From the NCBI RefSeq assembly GCF_014698145.1, contig NZ_JACJSM010000025.1:24921-88920 (forward strand): a stretch of DNA of 64,000 nucleotides, given 5' to 3'. The position numbers were made by a program, and so were the translations under genes. Shown piece after piece: positions 35,470 to 44,175 of this stretch (within the stretch, counting starts at the first letter, position 1; each line of letters opens with the position of its first letter). Under the pieces are notes generated by a model that saw only the letters and a program-made list of their open reading frames with translations, did not search any database and was not told where the DNA came from. The DNA is from Oscillatoria sp. FACHB-1406. Lineage in GTDB: Bacteria; Cyanobacteriota; Cyanobacteriia; Cyanobacteriales; Spirulinaceae.

Positions 35470-35820
35470 ATGGATACGGAGATTAAAAGTGAAACGTATG
35501 GCGTGGAGTACGATGTCGAGGCTTCAACCATCCGTTGTTATGGATCTTTACGACTGGGAGGGATGCAAGAGTACGATCCAATTGTTCGGTTATTTCACGA
35601 TGTTGTTACCCAAAACCCTCCCGCTCTGATGCTAGATCTCCGAGAGTTGGAGTTTCTCAATAGTTCTGGAATTAACGTTCTCTCAAAGTTTGTTATCCGG
35701 GTGCGCCAACAAAAAACGATCGCGCTCAAAATCATGGGTTCTCGGGCAATTCCCTGGCAGGGAAAATCGCTAAAAAACTTGCAACGATTGATGCCGACTT
35801 TAGAGTTAGAGTTGGTGTGA
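35470..35820 (+). CDS. STAS-domain regulator (slr1659-type)
   Basis: The protein has 116 residues. LMLDLRELEFLNSSGINVLSKF is a STAS motif with the phosphorylatable serine region (N-S-S-G), unlike the STAS gene at 29087. AGGA precedes the ATG. It lies 149 bases after the ATPase-like gene and is probably its substrate or binding partner. The pair resembles the Slr1658/Slr1659 set of Synechocystis. Confidence 0.75.
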   Translation: MDTEIKSETYGVEYDVEASTIRCYGSLRLGGMQEYDPIVRLFHDVVTQNPPALMLDLRELEFLNSSGINVLSKFVIRVRQQKTIALKIMGSRAIPWQGKSLKNLQRLMPTLELELV

Positions 35821-35858
35821 AGTCGAGCCTTGATAAGGGGAAAACTGAAGTTTGACCT

Positions 35859-36806
35859 TCAAGTCGGCGAAAACAGAACAACCCACATCGGTAAGATGAG
35901 GAGCAGAGCAATCGTGCCTAAAGAAAGGGAAGTAACAGCAAGTTCGCGATCGAGATCGTAGGTTTCCGCAATGACTAGAGTGGCAAAGGCTGGCGGCATT
36001 GCCATTTGTAAAACCAGGACGAAACGTTCCCAGGAGAGCGCGCCAAACTGGGAGAGAAGCATTCCCAGCAGCGACGGAACGAGCAACATTTTAATGGTTA
36101 AACTCACTGCCGCCGGTTGCCAATTTTTCCAAAAGCGAATTTGACTCAAACGCATTCCCATTAAGACCAGCGACAGCGCAACCGTCGTCCAGGCTAATAA
36201 GTGTAACCCCCGTTCGCCCGCTTCCGGAAGGGCGACGCGGCGAAGCCCCAAACCAACGGCGACGCTCCACAGGGTTGGATTGTTGAGGAGGGGAGCGAAC
36301 CAAGTGCGAGAATTTTCTTCTGTGGCTCCCAAACGGGCCGCGATCGCAACGCCCAAGCCATACGCCCCAAATAGCGTACCTCCGAGATCGTAGAAGAGCG
36401 CCCAAGCAAAGTACCGCTCTCCCCCCAATCCAAGAACGATGGGATAGCCGAGATAGGCGGTATTTCCGACCATAGAACTCAGTAAAAAACTGCCCTGAAA
36501 AGCTCGTAAATCGGCTTGGGTAAGCTTTGATTCTGTTTTTGGGTTAAATTTGAGCCATAGCAGCGCTAAACTCGCTCCTAAGCCGATCGCTAACCACGCG
36601 ATCGCGGGAGCCAACCACACCGCCCCCGAAAGTTTTGCACCTCGCAAAAAAGCAATGACGCTCAGCGGTACGCCCACCCAATACAGAAAGCGCCCCAGCT
36701 GAGCGGGAACGGTAGCGGGCAAAATGCGTCCCAATCCCCAGCCCAAGACTACGCCGCTGCCCAATCGCAGGTACAAGATTAAGAGTTGAGAGCCTAAATC
36801 GGTCAT
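35859..36806 (-). CDS. AEC (auxin efflux carrier) family permease
   Basis: The protein has 315 residues with eight to ten membrane segments arranged in two similar halves: an N-terminal LGWGLGRILP...GRFLYWVGVPLSVIAF and a C-terminal LVLQMAMPPAFATLVIAETYDLDRELA. The latter matches the conserved second-half motif of the AEC family. AEC carriers export or import small organic acids or related metabolites; the substrate is unknown. The gene is divergent from the M15 peptidase gene, with about 90 bases between them. Confidence 0.85.
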   Translation of the reverse strand: MTDLGSQLLILYLRLGSGVVLGWGLGRILPATVPAQLGRFLYWVGVPLSVIAFLRGAKLSGAVWLAPAIAWLAIGLGASLALLWLKFNPKTESKLTQADLRAFQGSFLLSSMVGNTAYLGYPIVLGLGGERYFAWALFYDLGGTLFGAYGLGVAIAARLGATEENSRTWFAPLLNNPTLWSVAVGLGLRRVALPEAGERGLHLLAWTTVALSLVLMGMRLSQIRFWKNWQPAAVSLTIKMLLVPSLLGMLLSQFGALSWERFVLVLQMAMPPAFATLVIAETYDLDRELAVTSLSLGTIALLLILPMWVVLFSPT

Positions 36807-36896
36807 GGCGATTTCAGATTTTTCGCTCGGGAGCGGGCTAAACTTCGATAAACTTCGTTATAAAAGATTCGATGGTTGAGTGCAGGAGTGACAACA

Positions 36897-37721
36897 TTGA
36901 AGATTTGGAATAAGGCGATCGCTTGGAGAGCGAGCAAACCGACTCTGGAACTCAGCAATGACATCCCCGAAGCGTTGAGAGATGTCCCCCCCGCTAAGCC
37001 GCGCAATTGGGTACGTCCGGCGTTGTATTTAACCGGAGGGCTGGGACTCGGCGCGATCGCGATCCTCAGTAGCGTTTTGATTATCTCCCAAATCTCCCAA
37101 AAAACTGTTACCTCCACCACACCGAATGCTAATTCTAACCCCGATGGGACGAGTTCCGTTCCCGGAGAGGGTGCTTCTCCCGTCGTCAGTCCCTCTGCTC
37201 CGGTTGAAAATGTCCTCGGACATTTACCTTATAAAGAAGCATCCCCAGCCGAGTTAGAAGCGATCGCTGCCGATGGTAGAATGCGCTTGCACAAAACTGC
37301 CGCTAAAAAGTACCGAGAAATGGCTGCCGCCGCCCGCGCCAGTGGCGTGATTCTCGCTCCTATCTCTGCCTTTCGTACCGTCGAAGAGCAAAATCGTTTA
37401 TTCTTTGAGGTTAAGGCGCAGCGCAATCAAGTTGCTAGTACGCGCGCCGCCGTCAGCGCGCCACCGGGATACAGCGAACATCATACTGGATACGCGATCG
37501 ATATCGGCGATGGCAACGCTCCTTCTGCTAACCTACAAATCGCTTTTGAAAAAACGGCTGCTTTTAAGTGGCTCGAAAAAAATGCACCGCGTTATAGTTT
37601 CGAGCTATCCTTCCCCCGTAACAATGCTCAAGGCGTGAGTTACGAACCTTGGCATTGGCGCTACGTCGGCGATATTAAAAGTTTAGAAATGTTTTACCGC
37701 GCCCATAATTTACCTAAATAG
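36897..37721 (+). CDS. M15 family D-alanyl-D-alanine carboxypeptidase (VanY/DacB-like)
   Basis: I favour a TTG start at 36897 (AGGAG eight bases upstream), giving 274 residues. GTG at 36888 and TTG at 36876 are in-frame alternatives. A short cytosolic part, one membrane anchor (ALYLTGGLGLGAIAILSSVL) and a serine/proline-rich linker lead to the peptidase domain. The zinc motif SxHxxGxAxD is seen as SEHHTGYAIDIGD, and EPWHWRYVG holds the catalytic Glu and last His ligand. It trims peptidoglycan stem peptides in the periplasm. The gene stands alone on this strand apart from the following SWIM gene. Confidence 0.88.
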   Translation: MKIWNKAIAWRASKPTLELSNDIPEALRDVPPAKPRNWVRPALYLTGGLGLGAIAILSSVLIISQISQKTVTSTTPNANSNPDGTSSVPGEGASPVVSPSAPVENVLGHLPYKEASPAELEAIAADGRMRLHKTAAKKYREMAAAARASGVILAPISAFRTVEEQNRLFFEVKAQRNQVASTRAAVSAPPGYSEHHTGYAIDIGDGNAPSANLQIAFEKTAAFKWLEKNAPRYSFELSFPRNNAQGVSYEPWHWRYVGDIKSLEMFYRAHNLPK

Positions 37722-37799
37722 ATTTTTCGGGAGCGGGGCAGGAAAGAGGGGATGAGAGAGGAAAAATTATTCCCTATTCATTATTCACTATTTACTAAA

Positions 37800-38651
37800 A
37801 TGACTGAATACATTGATAGTCGAGCATGGTGGGTCGAGCGGTGGTTAGAATTGCTTGACTCCTATCGCTTTCGCAAGCGTTTAGAGAGGGCGAGAAAATA
37901 TGCCAGTGAAGGCAATGTTCAAAGCATCGAATTTCAAGGGGCGAAAGTTTTAGCAAAAGTTAAAGGTAGCGAACCGGAACCCTACCAAGTTTCCCTTTCT
38001 CTTGCTCCTTTTTCTGAGGAAGATTGGAACTATATCGTCGAAACGATGTCGGAAAAAGCACTATTTTCGGCTCAACTCTTAGCCGGAGAAATGCCCGACA
38101 ATATCGAGCAAGTGTTTACCGCGAATGGTTTGAGTTTATTTCCCTTTACGCTCGCCGATATTCATTCGCGCTGTAGCTGTCCCGATAAAGCCAATCCTTG
38201 CAAACATATTGGTGCAGTTTATTATCAATTGGGCGATCGCTTTAGCGAAGATCCGTTTGTGCTGTTTCAGTTGCGAGGACGCACTCGCCAACAAATTCTC
38301 GATGCGTTGCGTCAGTTACGCGGTAAGGGCAATAAAACGACTAAAAAACGCGGGAATGTCGAGGGGAAAGAGACTCCCTCTCAAGCAGAGATTAAGGGAA
38401 CAACTCAGAAGGGAAAGGCAAACTCTCCGAGCGCTCAAACGCCGCAAACTTTCGAGAATTTTTGGCAGTACGATGAGCCTTTAGAGTCGTCTCTCGTTGT
38501 TATTGCACCGCCAACCGAACGCAAGACAGTTCTCGATTTGTTGGGTAGCATTCCCCTGGCTTCTGAGGACGCGATCGCGGTGCGCCAATATCTCCAACAA
38601 GCTTACCAAACCGCGAGCCAAGAAGCGATTAAAACTGCGCTGAATAATTGA
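37800..38651 (+). CDS. SWIM zinc-finger protein
   Basis: From the ATG at 37800 (MTEYIDSRAWWVERW) the protein has 283 residues; the frame upstream reads through a repeat-like stretch. The SWIM motif CxC...CxH is complete as CSCPDKANPCKH near residue 128. A charged linker follows. In other cyanobacteria this family lies next to a Snf2 helicase gene, but none is visible here. It is probably a DNA- or protein-binding factor. The stop codon (AAT AAT TGA) falls in a TTGATAATTGATAATGG repeat. Confidence 0.82.
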   Translation: MTEYIDSRAWWVERWLELLDSYRFRKRLERARKYASEGNVQSIEFQGAKVLAKVKGSEPEPYQVSLSLAPFSEEDWNYIVETMSEKALFSAQLLAGEMPDNIEQVFTANGLSLFPFTLADIHSRCSCPDKANPCKHIGAVYYQLGDRFSEDPFVLFQLRGRTRQQILDALRQLRGKGNKTTKKRGNVEGKETPSQAEIKGTTQKGKANSPSAQTPQTFENFWQYDEPLESSLVVIAPPTERKTVLDLLGSIPLASEDAIAVRQYLQQAYQTASQEAIKTALNN

Positions 38652-38676
38652 TAATTGATAATGGACAATGGACAAC
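38645..38676. repeat. AATTGATAATGGACAATGG-type repeat
   Basis: Short block of the second repeat type. It includes the SWIM gene's stop codon and ends before the Nudix gene. Confidence 0.55.
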
Positions 38677-38691
38677 ATTGAGAGCGAGTCT

Positions 38692-39183
38692 TTAACGATC
38701 GCGCTTTAAAGACTCACGAATGAGTTCCATATTCTTTTCAATTAACTGCCGTTGTTCCGGCCAAAAAAAGGGAGGCAGTTCGTCTAAAGGGAACCAGTGT
38801 AATTGATAATCGATCGTTGTGTCGGTCGGTTTTCCCTCGATTTGGGCGGTGCGATAAAGGAAGTAATGAATAATTTTCCAAGAACGCTTGCGAAAATCAA
38901 GCCGTTCTAAAATGCCGAGTTCTGCCAGTAGCGTTAAATCCGTCAATCCCGCTTCTTCTGCTATTTCCCGCCGTGCCGCCTCTTCAATCGTTTCGCCCGC
39001 TTCTAAACGCCCTTTCGGGAGAACGTAGGCAGCGTTTTTCACTTTACTAGCTTCCCGCACAGCAGCAATGTAAATCGTGCCGCTGTCCTCGCGTGCGATA
39101 ATTCCTCCTGCGGAAATGCTCTCGCGAACGCCTAACGGACGCTGATACCAACTGTCATCTATCTGGATCCGATCGCGCTTCAT
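38692..39183 (-). CDS. Nudix hydrolase
   Basis: The protein has 163 residues. The Nudix box is perfect: GRLEAGETIEEAARREIAEE followed by AG (pattern Gx5Ex7REUxEExGU). Members cleave nucleoside diphosphate-linked compounds; here the substrate is unknown, and a diadenosine-polyphosphate or nucleotide-sugar type is possible. The gene is divergent from the hydrolase at 39223 with 39 bases between them, so they may share a promoter region. Confidence 0.92.
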   Translation of the reverse strand: MKRDRIQIDDSWYQRPLGVRESISAGGIIAREDSGTIYIAAVREASKVKNAAYVLPKGRLEAGETIEEAARREIAEEAGLTDLTLLAELGILERLDFRKRSWKIIHYFLYRTAQIEGKPTDTTIDYQLHWFPLDELPPFFWPEQRQLIEKNMELIRESLKRDR

Positions 39184-39222
39184 ATTTTTATAATTGACCT
39201 CGAGCGAAGTTTTATTGTAACT

Positions 39223-40122
39223 ATGAGTTCTCCAGATTGTATCTTATACGCTCAGCACGGTTGGGCGGATACAGGAAGCGCGATCGCCTCCCTAGCCCAA
39301 AGCGTTGCCCCTCCCAATAGTAAAATTATCGTCCCGGATTTAGGTTGGTTCAATACTTGGTTGAGAATTGAACCGCTGATTCAGCGCGTCGAAGCGATCG
39401 CCGATCGCAATATGAAACGCTATCCCGATACGCCCGTCCGTATTATCGGTCATTCGATGGGCGGTTTGATTTGGTTGGAAGTGCTACACCGACACCCCGA
39501 ATGGCGATCGCGCGTTGAATCGTTAATTCTCATCGCCTCGCCGGTGGGCGGTGCGGATTTGGCGCGCGCCTTCGATCCCTTAAATTGGGGCTTAGGAATC
39601 GCGCGAGACTTAGGGATAAACCGCCGCGAGATCGCGCAAACCATTGCCGCTGAAATTCCCACCCTGATTATCGCCGGTGACATCGACAACGGTAGCGACG
39701 GGACGATTACGGTTGGTAGTACGCGCTTTTACGGGGCGCACTTCGTCTGCATCCACGGACTGCATCACGATCGCCTCAAGAAAGCACCGCGCTTGATTCC
39801 CGCTATCCGCCACTTCTGGAAAAATCCTCACTTTCCTTCCCCCTCCCCAACTTGCTTTAGCAATCACCTCATCCAGCGGTTGCAAGCGGTTCCGGGGATG
39901 ACGGACGCGCACTTACGAGATTTTCGAGCCAATCGGGTTCACTATACCTTCCCCGATGGCACGACTTTGCATCGCTGGCGACATCCCATCGGCACCGAAC
40001 ATATTTTCGTTGCCAATCGTCACGGAGACTGCCTTTGGGGAGGATTTGTCGGTTGGTTCCATCACCAGGAATTGGACGACGCGATCGCGGAACTTCAACA
40101 GGAATTCGCGCGATCGGCTTAA
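39223..40122 (+). CDS. Alpha/beta hydrolase (lipase-like)
   Basis: The protein has 299 residues with the nucleophile elbow GHSMGG (GxSxG) preceded by VRIIGHS, as in lipases and PGAP1-type esterases. The C-terminal half (about 200-299) is not typical of short hydrolases and ends in a HxxxxxxDDAIAEL helix. The His and Asp partners cannot be placed with certainty. No signal peptide is seen, so it is cytosolic. The substrate is unknown. Confidence 0.8.
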   Translation: MSSPDCILYAQHGWADTGSAIASLAQSVAPPNSKIIVPDLGWFNTWLRIEPLIQRVEAIADRNMKRYPDTPVRIIGHSMGGLIWLEVLHRHPEWRSRVESLILIASPVGGADLARAFDPLNWGLGIARDLGINRREIAQTIAAEIPTLIIAGDIDNGSDGTITVGSTRFYGAHFVCIHGLHHDRLKKAPRLIPAIRHFWKNPHFPSPSPTCFSNHLIQRLQAVPGMTDAHLRDFRANRVHYTFPDGTTLHRWRHPIGTEHIFVANRHGDCLWGGFVGWFHHQELDDAIAELQQEFARSA

Positions 40123-40189
40123 CGAACTGCTCGAGTCTTAATTGCTTAATTGACGAAGGCAAGCAGCAGCGATAGTTAAAATTAGATGG

Positions 40190-40247
40190 GTAGGGGCGAA
40201 TGGCATTCGCCCGCGCGGTGTACCTTACGCCAACGAAAAATGCTATA
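40190..40247. repeat. GTAGGGGC palindrome plus right end of a family-3 MITE
   Basis: A GGGGCGAATGGCATTCGCCC palindrome is followed at 40220-40247 by GTACCTTACGCCAACG...TGCTATA, the right terminal repeat of the family-3 element. The left end is not recognisable, so the copy is degenerate. Confidence 0.5.
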
Positions 40248-40248
40248 T

Positions 40249-41133
40249 CTAAGGAACAGAGCGAGCTAGTTGTAGATATTCCCAAATATATTCCCCATAG
40301 TATTTCCCCTCTTCGTCTTTATGTCCTTGCTTAAAGCCGCGAGAAAAGTCCACCGATCCGCGATTGTAAGCGATCGCAACATAGACTTGTTCCTCTTCAG
40401 TTAAAGCTTTTTTCTCCGTTTTATAAGCTCGTTTCAAAGCGTCTTTGAGTTCGGGGATAACCTTTTTTAAGCATTCATCGAAGCTGTGCCATTTCTTCTG
40501 TAAAAAGTAATCCGGGTCGTCTTTAAAAAATTGCAAATCTAACTGAAAAATTCCGAACCCCCGACAGAACTTATTCGAGTCGGCATCGGCTCGATCTTTA
40601 TAAATTTTGATATGCGCGCCAACAGCGATTAAAGCTTCGCGAGCAATGTCAAACATTTCTTTACCTCCCGTCACTGCGAGTAAATCGTCTTTATTCGTTG
40701 GGAATGCAGAACGATTGGGAGCATCGAAGGTATCGCCGACGCAGACTTTTAAGACTTCAGAAAGCGGTAAGGTTGGGTAGAGTTTTCCCCAAATATAGTA
40801 AGTTTCTTGGACGGCGATCGCGGTCAGCAAATCCAGGGTAAAGGGCGTTCCCGCGATCGCGCTTTCAATCTTGCCTCTAAACTGTTCCTTAAACCAACCA
40901 ATGGCTTGTACGAGTTTTGGGGCGGGTTCTAAAAAGTTTTTCGCGACAAAGCCTTCGATAACCTCTCCACCGTGACGGATTGAAATTTTCCACCAATCCT
41001 CATCGGGCGTAACGTCAATTTTGGCAACAACATCCCCAAGCGCGATCGCCGCAATCCGATTATCATCCTTAACAAGAGGAGCAGAACGCACGTTCAATCC
41101 TTCGGTTTTAACTACATACAAATCTGTCAACAT
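40249..41133 (-). CDS. SH3b-domain protein with lysozyme/transglycosylase-like domain
   Basis: The protein has 294 residues. The first 70 residues form a bacterial SH3 domain (VKTEGLNVRSAPLV, then EDWWKISI and EGFVAKNFLEP). The second part looks like a lysozyme-fold peptidoglycan hydrolase: LLTAIAVQETYYIW with Glu110 in a catalytic-Glu-like position, FGIFQLDLQFF and YVAIAYNRGSVDFSRGF. No signal peptide is visible, so access to the wall would need another export route or lysis. It starts at the ATG at 41133 directly in front of a heptamer array. Wall remodelling enzyme, phage-type lysin and effector are all possible. Confidence 0.6.
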   Translation of the reverse strand: MLTDLYVVKTEGLNVRSAPLVKDDNRIAAIALGDVVAKIDVTPDEDWWKISIRHGGEVIEGFVAKNFLEPAPKLVQAIGWFKEQFRGKIESAIAGTPFTLDLLTAIAVQETYYIWGKLYPTLPLSEVLKVCVGDTFDAPNRSAFPTNKDDLLAVTGGKEMFDIAREALIAVGAHIKIYKDRADADSNKFCRGFGIFQLDLQFFKDDPDYFLQKKWHSFDECLKKVIPELKDALKRAYKTEKKALTEEEQVYVAIAYNRGSVDFSRGFKQGHKDEEGKYYGEYIWEYLQLARSVP

Positions 41134-41244
41134 AATTCGTAATTCGTAATTCGTAGTTCGTAATGATTACTCCACGACGGTCGTTGGGGACTTGAATCTT
41201 TTGTCGTAAATCGTCATAGTTTGCAATTTTTAAGATTCAAGTCC
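41134..41244. promoter_or_regulatory. Leader with heptamers, shared 44-bp element and a 13-bp inverted repeat
   Basis: Four ATTCGTA/AGTTCGT units lie at 41134-41161. The 44-bp element shared with the tpsA leader is at 41154-41197. GGACTTGAATCTT (41188-41200) is repeated inversely at 41232-41244. Together they make up most of the gap to the acyl-ACP/CoA synthetase gene. Confidence 0.5.
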
Positions 41245-41399
41245 GAGAAGCAGCACGAGACGGATGGAATGGGGGAATTGTTCTTGCCCTGCGAGTCGGA
41301 CAGAAGCAATTGGTGTCTACTCTCCTGCTAAACTGAGGGCGATCGGGCGCTAAGGTGGAAAGAGATTAATAGATGTAGCGTTTATTGCCTAAGAATCCT

Positions 41400-43331
41400 A
41401 TGCTCGCGAATCCTTCAAAACCCTCCAGCATCGATGCTGCGGATTATTCCCAGATCCGAGCGTTGCCGCAAATTTGGCAAATTGCCAGCCAAACGTTTGG
41501 CTCGATAACCGCCCTCCACGACCCCCACAGCAAGCCTGAGGTTAGAATTTCCTACAAGCAACTCTATCATCAGATTCAGCAGTTTGCTTCGGGTTTGCAG
41601 TTGTTGGGAATGAGAGAAAACGATAAAGTCGCTCTTTTTGCCGATAACAGTCCCCGTTGGTTAATTGCCGACCAAGGAATTATGACAGCGGGCGGAGTGA
41701 ATGTCGTGCGTTCTTCTGCGGCAGATCGCTATGAGTTACTCTACATCTTCAGCGATAGCGACAGTACGGGGTTGGTAGTAGAAAACCTCAAAACCCTCGA
41801 TAAACTCCGTCCCGAACTCGACGAACTCCCGATTCGCTGGGTTGTTTTACTCTCCGACGAACCCCTGAAGTCCGAGTATCCCTGGCCGGTTCTCAATTTC
41901 GAGCAACTGATGGTGCGGGGAGAGGCAAGCACCTTGCAACTGCCAAAGCAACGAGAAGACACGCTAGCGACCTTACTTTACACTTCCGGGACGACGGGAA
42001 AACCCAAAGGCGTAATGCTGACGCACGGGAATATTTTACATCAAGTCAAAACGGCGGCAACCGTAATTCAACCGCAAGCGGGCGATCGCGTCCTCAGCAT
42101 TCTTCCCAGTTGGCACGCTTACGAACGCACGGTGGAATACTACATTCTTTCTCGCGGCTGCACGCAAATTTATACTAATATTCGTTACTTCAAACAAGAT
42201 TTAAAAACCTTTAAACCCAATCTCATGGTTGGCGTTCCTCGCTTGTGGGAATCTGTTTACGAAGGCGTTCAAAAACAGTTTCGCGAACAACCTGCTAATA
42301 AACAGCGCTTAGTGAATTTTTTCCTCAGCGTTTCCGAGGGCTACGTTACGGCAAAACGCCTTGCTGAAGGGCTGAGTTTGGAGAATCTTCATCCCTCTTC
42401 GACAGAACGCTTGCTCGCGCGCCTGAAAGCATTTCTATTCGCACCTCTCCACGCGCTGGGCGAAAAACTCGTTTACAACAAAGTCCGAGAAGCAACGGGC
42501 GGACAACTCAATTACGTCATTAGCGGCGGTGGTTCCCTCGCCAAACACCTCGATACGTTCTACGAGATTATTGGGGTAACGATTTTGGTGGGCTACGGGC
42601 TGACGGAAACTGCGCCGATTACGAACGTGCGCCGTCCTTCGCATAATTTGCGCGGTTCCTCGGGGCCGCCGATGCCCTATACTGAGGTTCGCATTATCGA
42701 TCCCCTCACCCGGCAAACGCTGCCGCCAGAACAAACCGGGTTGGTGCTGTTGCGCGGGCCGCAGGTAATGCAAGGGTACTATAAGCAGCCGGAAGCAACG
42801 GCTAAAGCGATCGATCCGGAAGGATGGTTCGATAGCGGCGATTTGGGTTGGGTAACAGCCTCGAACGATTTGGTACTGACGGGACGCGCGAAGGATACGA
42901 TTGTTTTGAGCAATGGCGAAAATATCGAACCGCAACCGATTGAGGATGCTTGCGTTCGCAGCCCCTACATCGACCAAATTATGTTAACCGGACAAGACCA
43001 AAAAGCGCTGGGGGCGCTGATTGTGCCTAATCTGGAAGCGTTGGGGTTGTGGGGGGAACAACAAACGCCGCCGTTAAATATTCCGGTAGCGGGAGAAACG
43101 GCGCGAAAGGATTTAGATAGCGATCGCGTTTTGGATCTGTTTCGCCAAGAATTGAAGCGAGAGGTGCAAAATCGCCCCGGATACCGCGCCGACGATCGCA
43201 TCGCAACTTTTCGCTTGCTCCTCGAGCCGTTCTCGATTGACAATGGCATGATGACGCAAACACTAAAAATTCGCCGTCCGGTTGTCAGCGAACGCTATCG
43301 CGCTATTATTGACGAGATGTTTTATAAATAG
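41400..43331 (+). CDS. Long-chain acyl-ACP/acyl-CoA synthetase (AMP-forming)
   Basis: From the ATG at 41400 the protein has 643 residues; a TTG at 41385 is possible. The AMP-binding signature LLYTSGTTGKPKGVMLTHGN is complete, followed by a linker region and VGYGLTETAPITN, GWFDSGDLG and KDTIVLSNGENIEPQPIE. It activates free fatty acids. In cyanobacteria the single enzyme of this type mainly works as an acyl-ACP synthetase that recycles fatty acids for lipid synthesis, which is the likely role here. It is followed by a YlqD gene after 42 bases. Confidence 0.92.
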   Translation: MLANPSKPSSIDAADYSQIRALPQIWQIASQTFGSITALHDPHSKPEVRISYKQLYHQIQQFASGLQLLGMRENDKVALFADNSPRWLIADQGIMTAGGVNVVRSSAADRYELLYIFSDSDSTGLVVENLKTLDKLRPELDELPIRWVVLLSDEPLKSEYPWPVLNFEQLMVRGEASTLQLPKQREDTLATLLYTSGTTGKPKGVMLTHGNILHQVKTAATVIQPQAGDRVLSILPSWHAYERTVEYYILSRGCTQIYTNIRYFKQDLKTFKPNLMVGVPRLWESVYEGVQKQFREQPANKQRLVNFFLSVSEGYVTAKRLAEGLSLENLHPSSTERLLARLKAFLFAPLHALGEKLVYNKVREATGGQLNYVISGGGSLAKHLDTFYEIIGVTILVGYGLTETAPITNVRRPSHNLRGSSGPPMPYTEVRIIDPLTRQTLPPEQTGLVLLRGPQVMQGYYKQPEATAKAIDPEGWFDSGDLGWVTASNDLVLTGRAKDTIVLSNGENIEPQPIEDACVRSPYIDQIMLTGQDQKALGALIVPNLEALGLWGEQQTPPLNIPVAGETARKDLDSDRVLDLFRQELKREVQNRPGYRADDRIATFRLLLEPFSIDNGMMTQTLKIRRPVVSERYRAIIDEMFYK

Positions 43332-43373
43332 CGTCCTGCGGCAATTCCAAATTCACGCATTACAAAATTCAAA

Positions 43374-43814
43374 ATGATGGATGAAGCTAAGTCAAGTTTG
43401 TTCTTAAAGCGTCCGGTTACGCTTAAAGTGGTCGTTACGCCCCGTTGGAAGGAGGAAGTTCAGCGCCAATTGCAAACGCAGATCAATCAAATTGACGCTC
43501 AATTGCAGCAGTTGGACGTACAGGGACAGCGCGCGATCGCGGAAATTCAAAAACAAACGGTTCCGAATGCCGCCCAGCAAATTGAAACTATTAACGGTCA
43601 AGTCAATCAGAAAAAGAGCGAAATGTTGGAGCAGAAAAATCAATTCCTCCAACAATTGCAACAAGTTCAGTTATTAGAAATGGAACAAGAAGTCGCCCAA
43701 GGACAATTAGAAAGTTATTTCAAGGTTGAGATTGGCGATAATCTTGTTGAAAAGATGACGGTTGAAGTTCTCGTTCGCGACGGAATCGTTGAAGAAGTTC
43801 GCGGCGAAATCTAA
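43374..43814 (+). CDS. YlqD family protein
   Basis: The protein has 146 residues. It has a YlqD-type N-terminal strand block (LKRPVTLKVVVTPRWKEEV), a glutamine-rich coiled coil (about residues 30-110) and the closing FKVEIGDNLVEKM..EVLVRDGIVEEV, which are features of the YlqD family of unknown function. The gene follows the acyl-ACP synthetase by 42 bases and ends before a terminator, so the two are probably co-transcribed. Confidence 0.85.
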   Translation: MMDEAKSSLFLKRPVTLKVVVTPRWKEEVQRQLQTQINQIDAQLQQLDVQGQRAIAEIQKQTVPNAAQQIETINGQVNQKKSEMLEQKNQFLQQLQQVQLLEMEQEVAQGQLESYFKVEIGDNLVEKMTVEVLVRDGIVEEVRGEI

Positions 43815-43836
43815 GGGAACAAGGATTAATTTATCG

Positions 43837-43861
43837 AGCGGGTAATTAACCCGCTTTTTTT
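43837..43861 (+). terminator. Rho-independent terminator
   Basis: AGCGGGT and ACCCGCT arms enclose AATTA and are followed by TTTTTTT. It lies 23 bases after the YlqD stop. Confidence 0.88.
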
Positions 43862-43946
43862 ATTATTAGAGAGTCGTTTAACGACACGAATAGCGATATT
43901 TACCACTTGGGTGGGCATTGCCGATTTTTCTAAGATTTCACCCGAC

Positions 43947-44097
43947 TATAGCAGTTTTCACATGAATGAGGTACACCCAGCGGGCGAATACCATTCGCCC
44001 CTACGGGGCGGCGTTTAATTTCGAGGCGACCTCGAAATCCGCGCCCCTACCGATTTGATTTTTAGAACTGTACCTCACGCAAACGAAAAACGCTATA
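43947..44097. mobile_element. 151-bp MITE-like element (family 3)
   Basis: The 28-bp ends TATAGCAGTTTTCACATGA...GGTAC and GTACCTCACGCAAACG...CGCTATA are imperfect inverted repeats. The interior holds GGGCGAATACCATTCGCCCC and a second palindrome with ATTTCGAGGCGACCTCGAAAT. It has no coding capacity. The trpA-proximal heptamer array begins about ten bases after it. Confidence 0.65.
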
Positions 44098-44106
44098 TCA
44101 TATCCC

Positions 44107-44175
44107 GAATTACGAATTACGAATTACGAATTACGAACTACGAATTACGAACTACGAATTACGAACTACGAATTA
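44107..44175. repeat. Heptamer array (about nine TACGAAT units) at the trpA 3' end
   Basis: About nine TACGAAT/TACGAAC units. The minus-strand stop codon of trpA (44166-44168) lies inside, and the last trpA residues VNS are encoded by the array. Confidence 0.88.
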
